The position numbers and the translations under genes are program-made. Below are positions 5,823 to 5,958 of a stretch of 5,958 nt of DNA, in pieces; position 1 is the stretch's first letter, and every line of letters starts with the position of its first letter. Under the pieces are notes generated by a model. It had not been told where the DNA came from. It did no database searches and worked only from the letters and a program-made list of their open reading frames with translations. The stretch lies in NCBI GenBank assembly GCA_017515945.1, contig JAFWDX010000324.1, forward strand, positions 1-5,958, read 5' to 3'. Source of the DNA: Blautia sp. (lineage in GTDB: Bacteria; Bacillota; Clostridia; Lachnospirales; Lachnospiraceae).

Positions 5823-5958
5823 GGGTCCAGGTTCCGTGAGTCAAAGAGGTCCAGGTTCCGTGAGTCAGGGGGATCCAGGTTCCGTGACTCAGGTGGGTCC
5901 AGGTTCCATGAGTCAGTGGGGTCCAGGTTCCGTGAGTCAGGTGGGTTCAGGTTCCATG
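5823..5958 (+). repeat. 24-bp tandem repeat array with TGASTCA heptamers, cut by the window end
   Basis: The core (C/T)CAGGTTCC begins at 5827, 5851, 5875, 5899, 5923 and 5947, an exact 24-bp period: five full units and a partial sixth. Each full unit carries TGAGTCA or TGACTCA (starts 5837, 5861, 5885, 5909, 5933), with a variable stretch between heptamer and next core. The array resembles the left 44-bp repeat read on its minus strand, sharing CAGGTTCCNTGACTCA. It runs off the window, so its full length is unknown. Confidence 0.9.

Noticed and set aside
5823..5958. CRISPR array
   Set aside because: The repeat period is only 24 bp, with variable stretches of a few bases in place of 30-bp-class unique spacers, and no cas genes are present; it is a simple tandem repeat.

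Overview
The window holds one complete three-gene operon on the minus strand, flanked on both sides by repeat-rich non-coding DNA. The proteins match the export machinery of NHLM/NHLP (nitrile-hydratase-leader microcin/peptide) bacteriocin systems: a membrane-anchored HlyD-like secretion protein, an ABC transporter with an N-terminal C39 leader peptidase, and a second ABC transporter without a peptidase. GC-rich coding DNA, Gly-Gly-type peptide export, Shine-Dalgarno signals of the AAGGGAG/GAGGTG kind and a short adaptor lacking the long coiled coil suggest a Gram-positive Clostridia genome, plausibly a gut Lachnospiraceae or relative. The taxonomy is inference.

Layout from left to right: 1-112 is a repeat element with a near copy in opposite orientation at 5521-5632. 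154-245 is a 44-bp tandem repeat built on TGASTCA heptamers; it overlaps the 3' end of the last gene and looks like its terminator. 220-2424 is the non-peptidase ABC subunit, 2437-4614 the peptidase/ABC subunit and 4628-5398 the secretion protein; the gaps are 12 and 13 bp, so the genes are tightly co-transcribed. 5399-5793 is a long upstream region with a perfect 15-bp inverted repeat, a 166-bp element bounded by 15-bp terminal inverted repeats, and a good extended -10 promoter pointing into the operon. 5823-5958 is a 24-bp tandem array, cut by the window edge, that belongs to the same repeat family as the left array.

Proposed working of the genes: the two ABC half-transporters form a heterodimer in the cytoplasmic membrane. 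The C39 domain cuts the leader from a modified precursor peptide, the core peptide is exported, and the secretion protein assists on the outer face. No precursor or maturation enzyme is visible in the window, so the cargo is unknown. The export genes belong to a known type. The least explained part is the symmetric repeat architecture around them: inverted copies of two unrelated repeat families bracket the operon, and one of them supplies the stop codon and probable terminator of the last gene.
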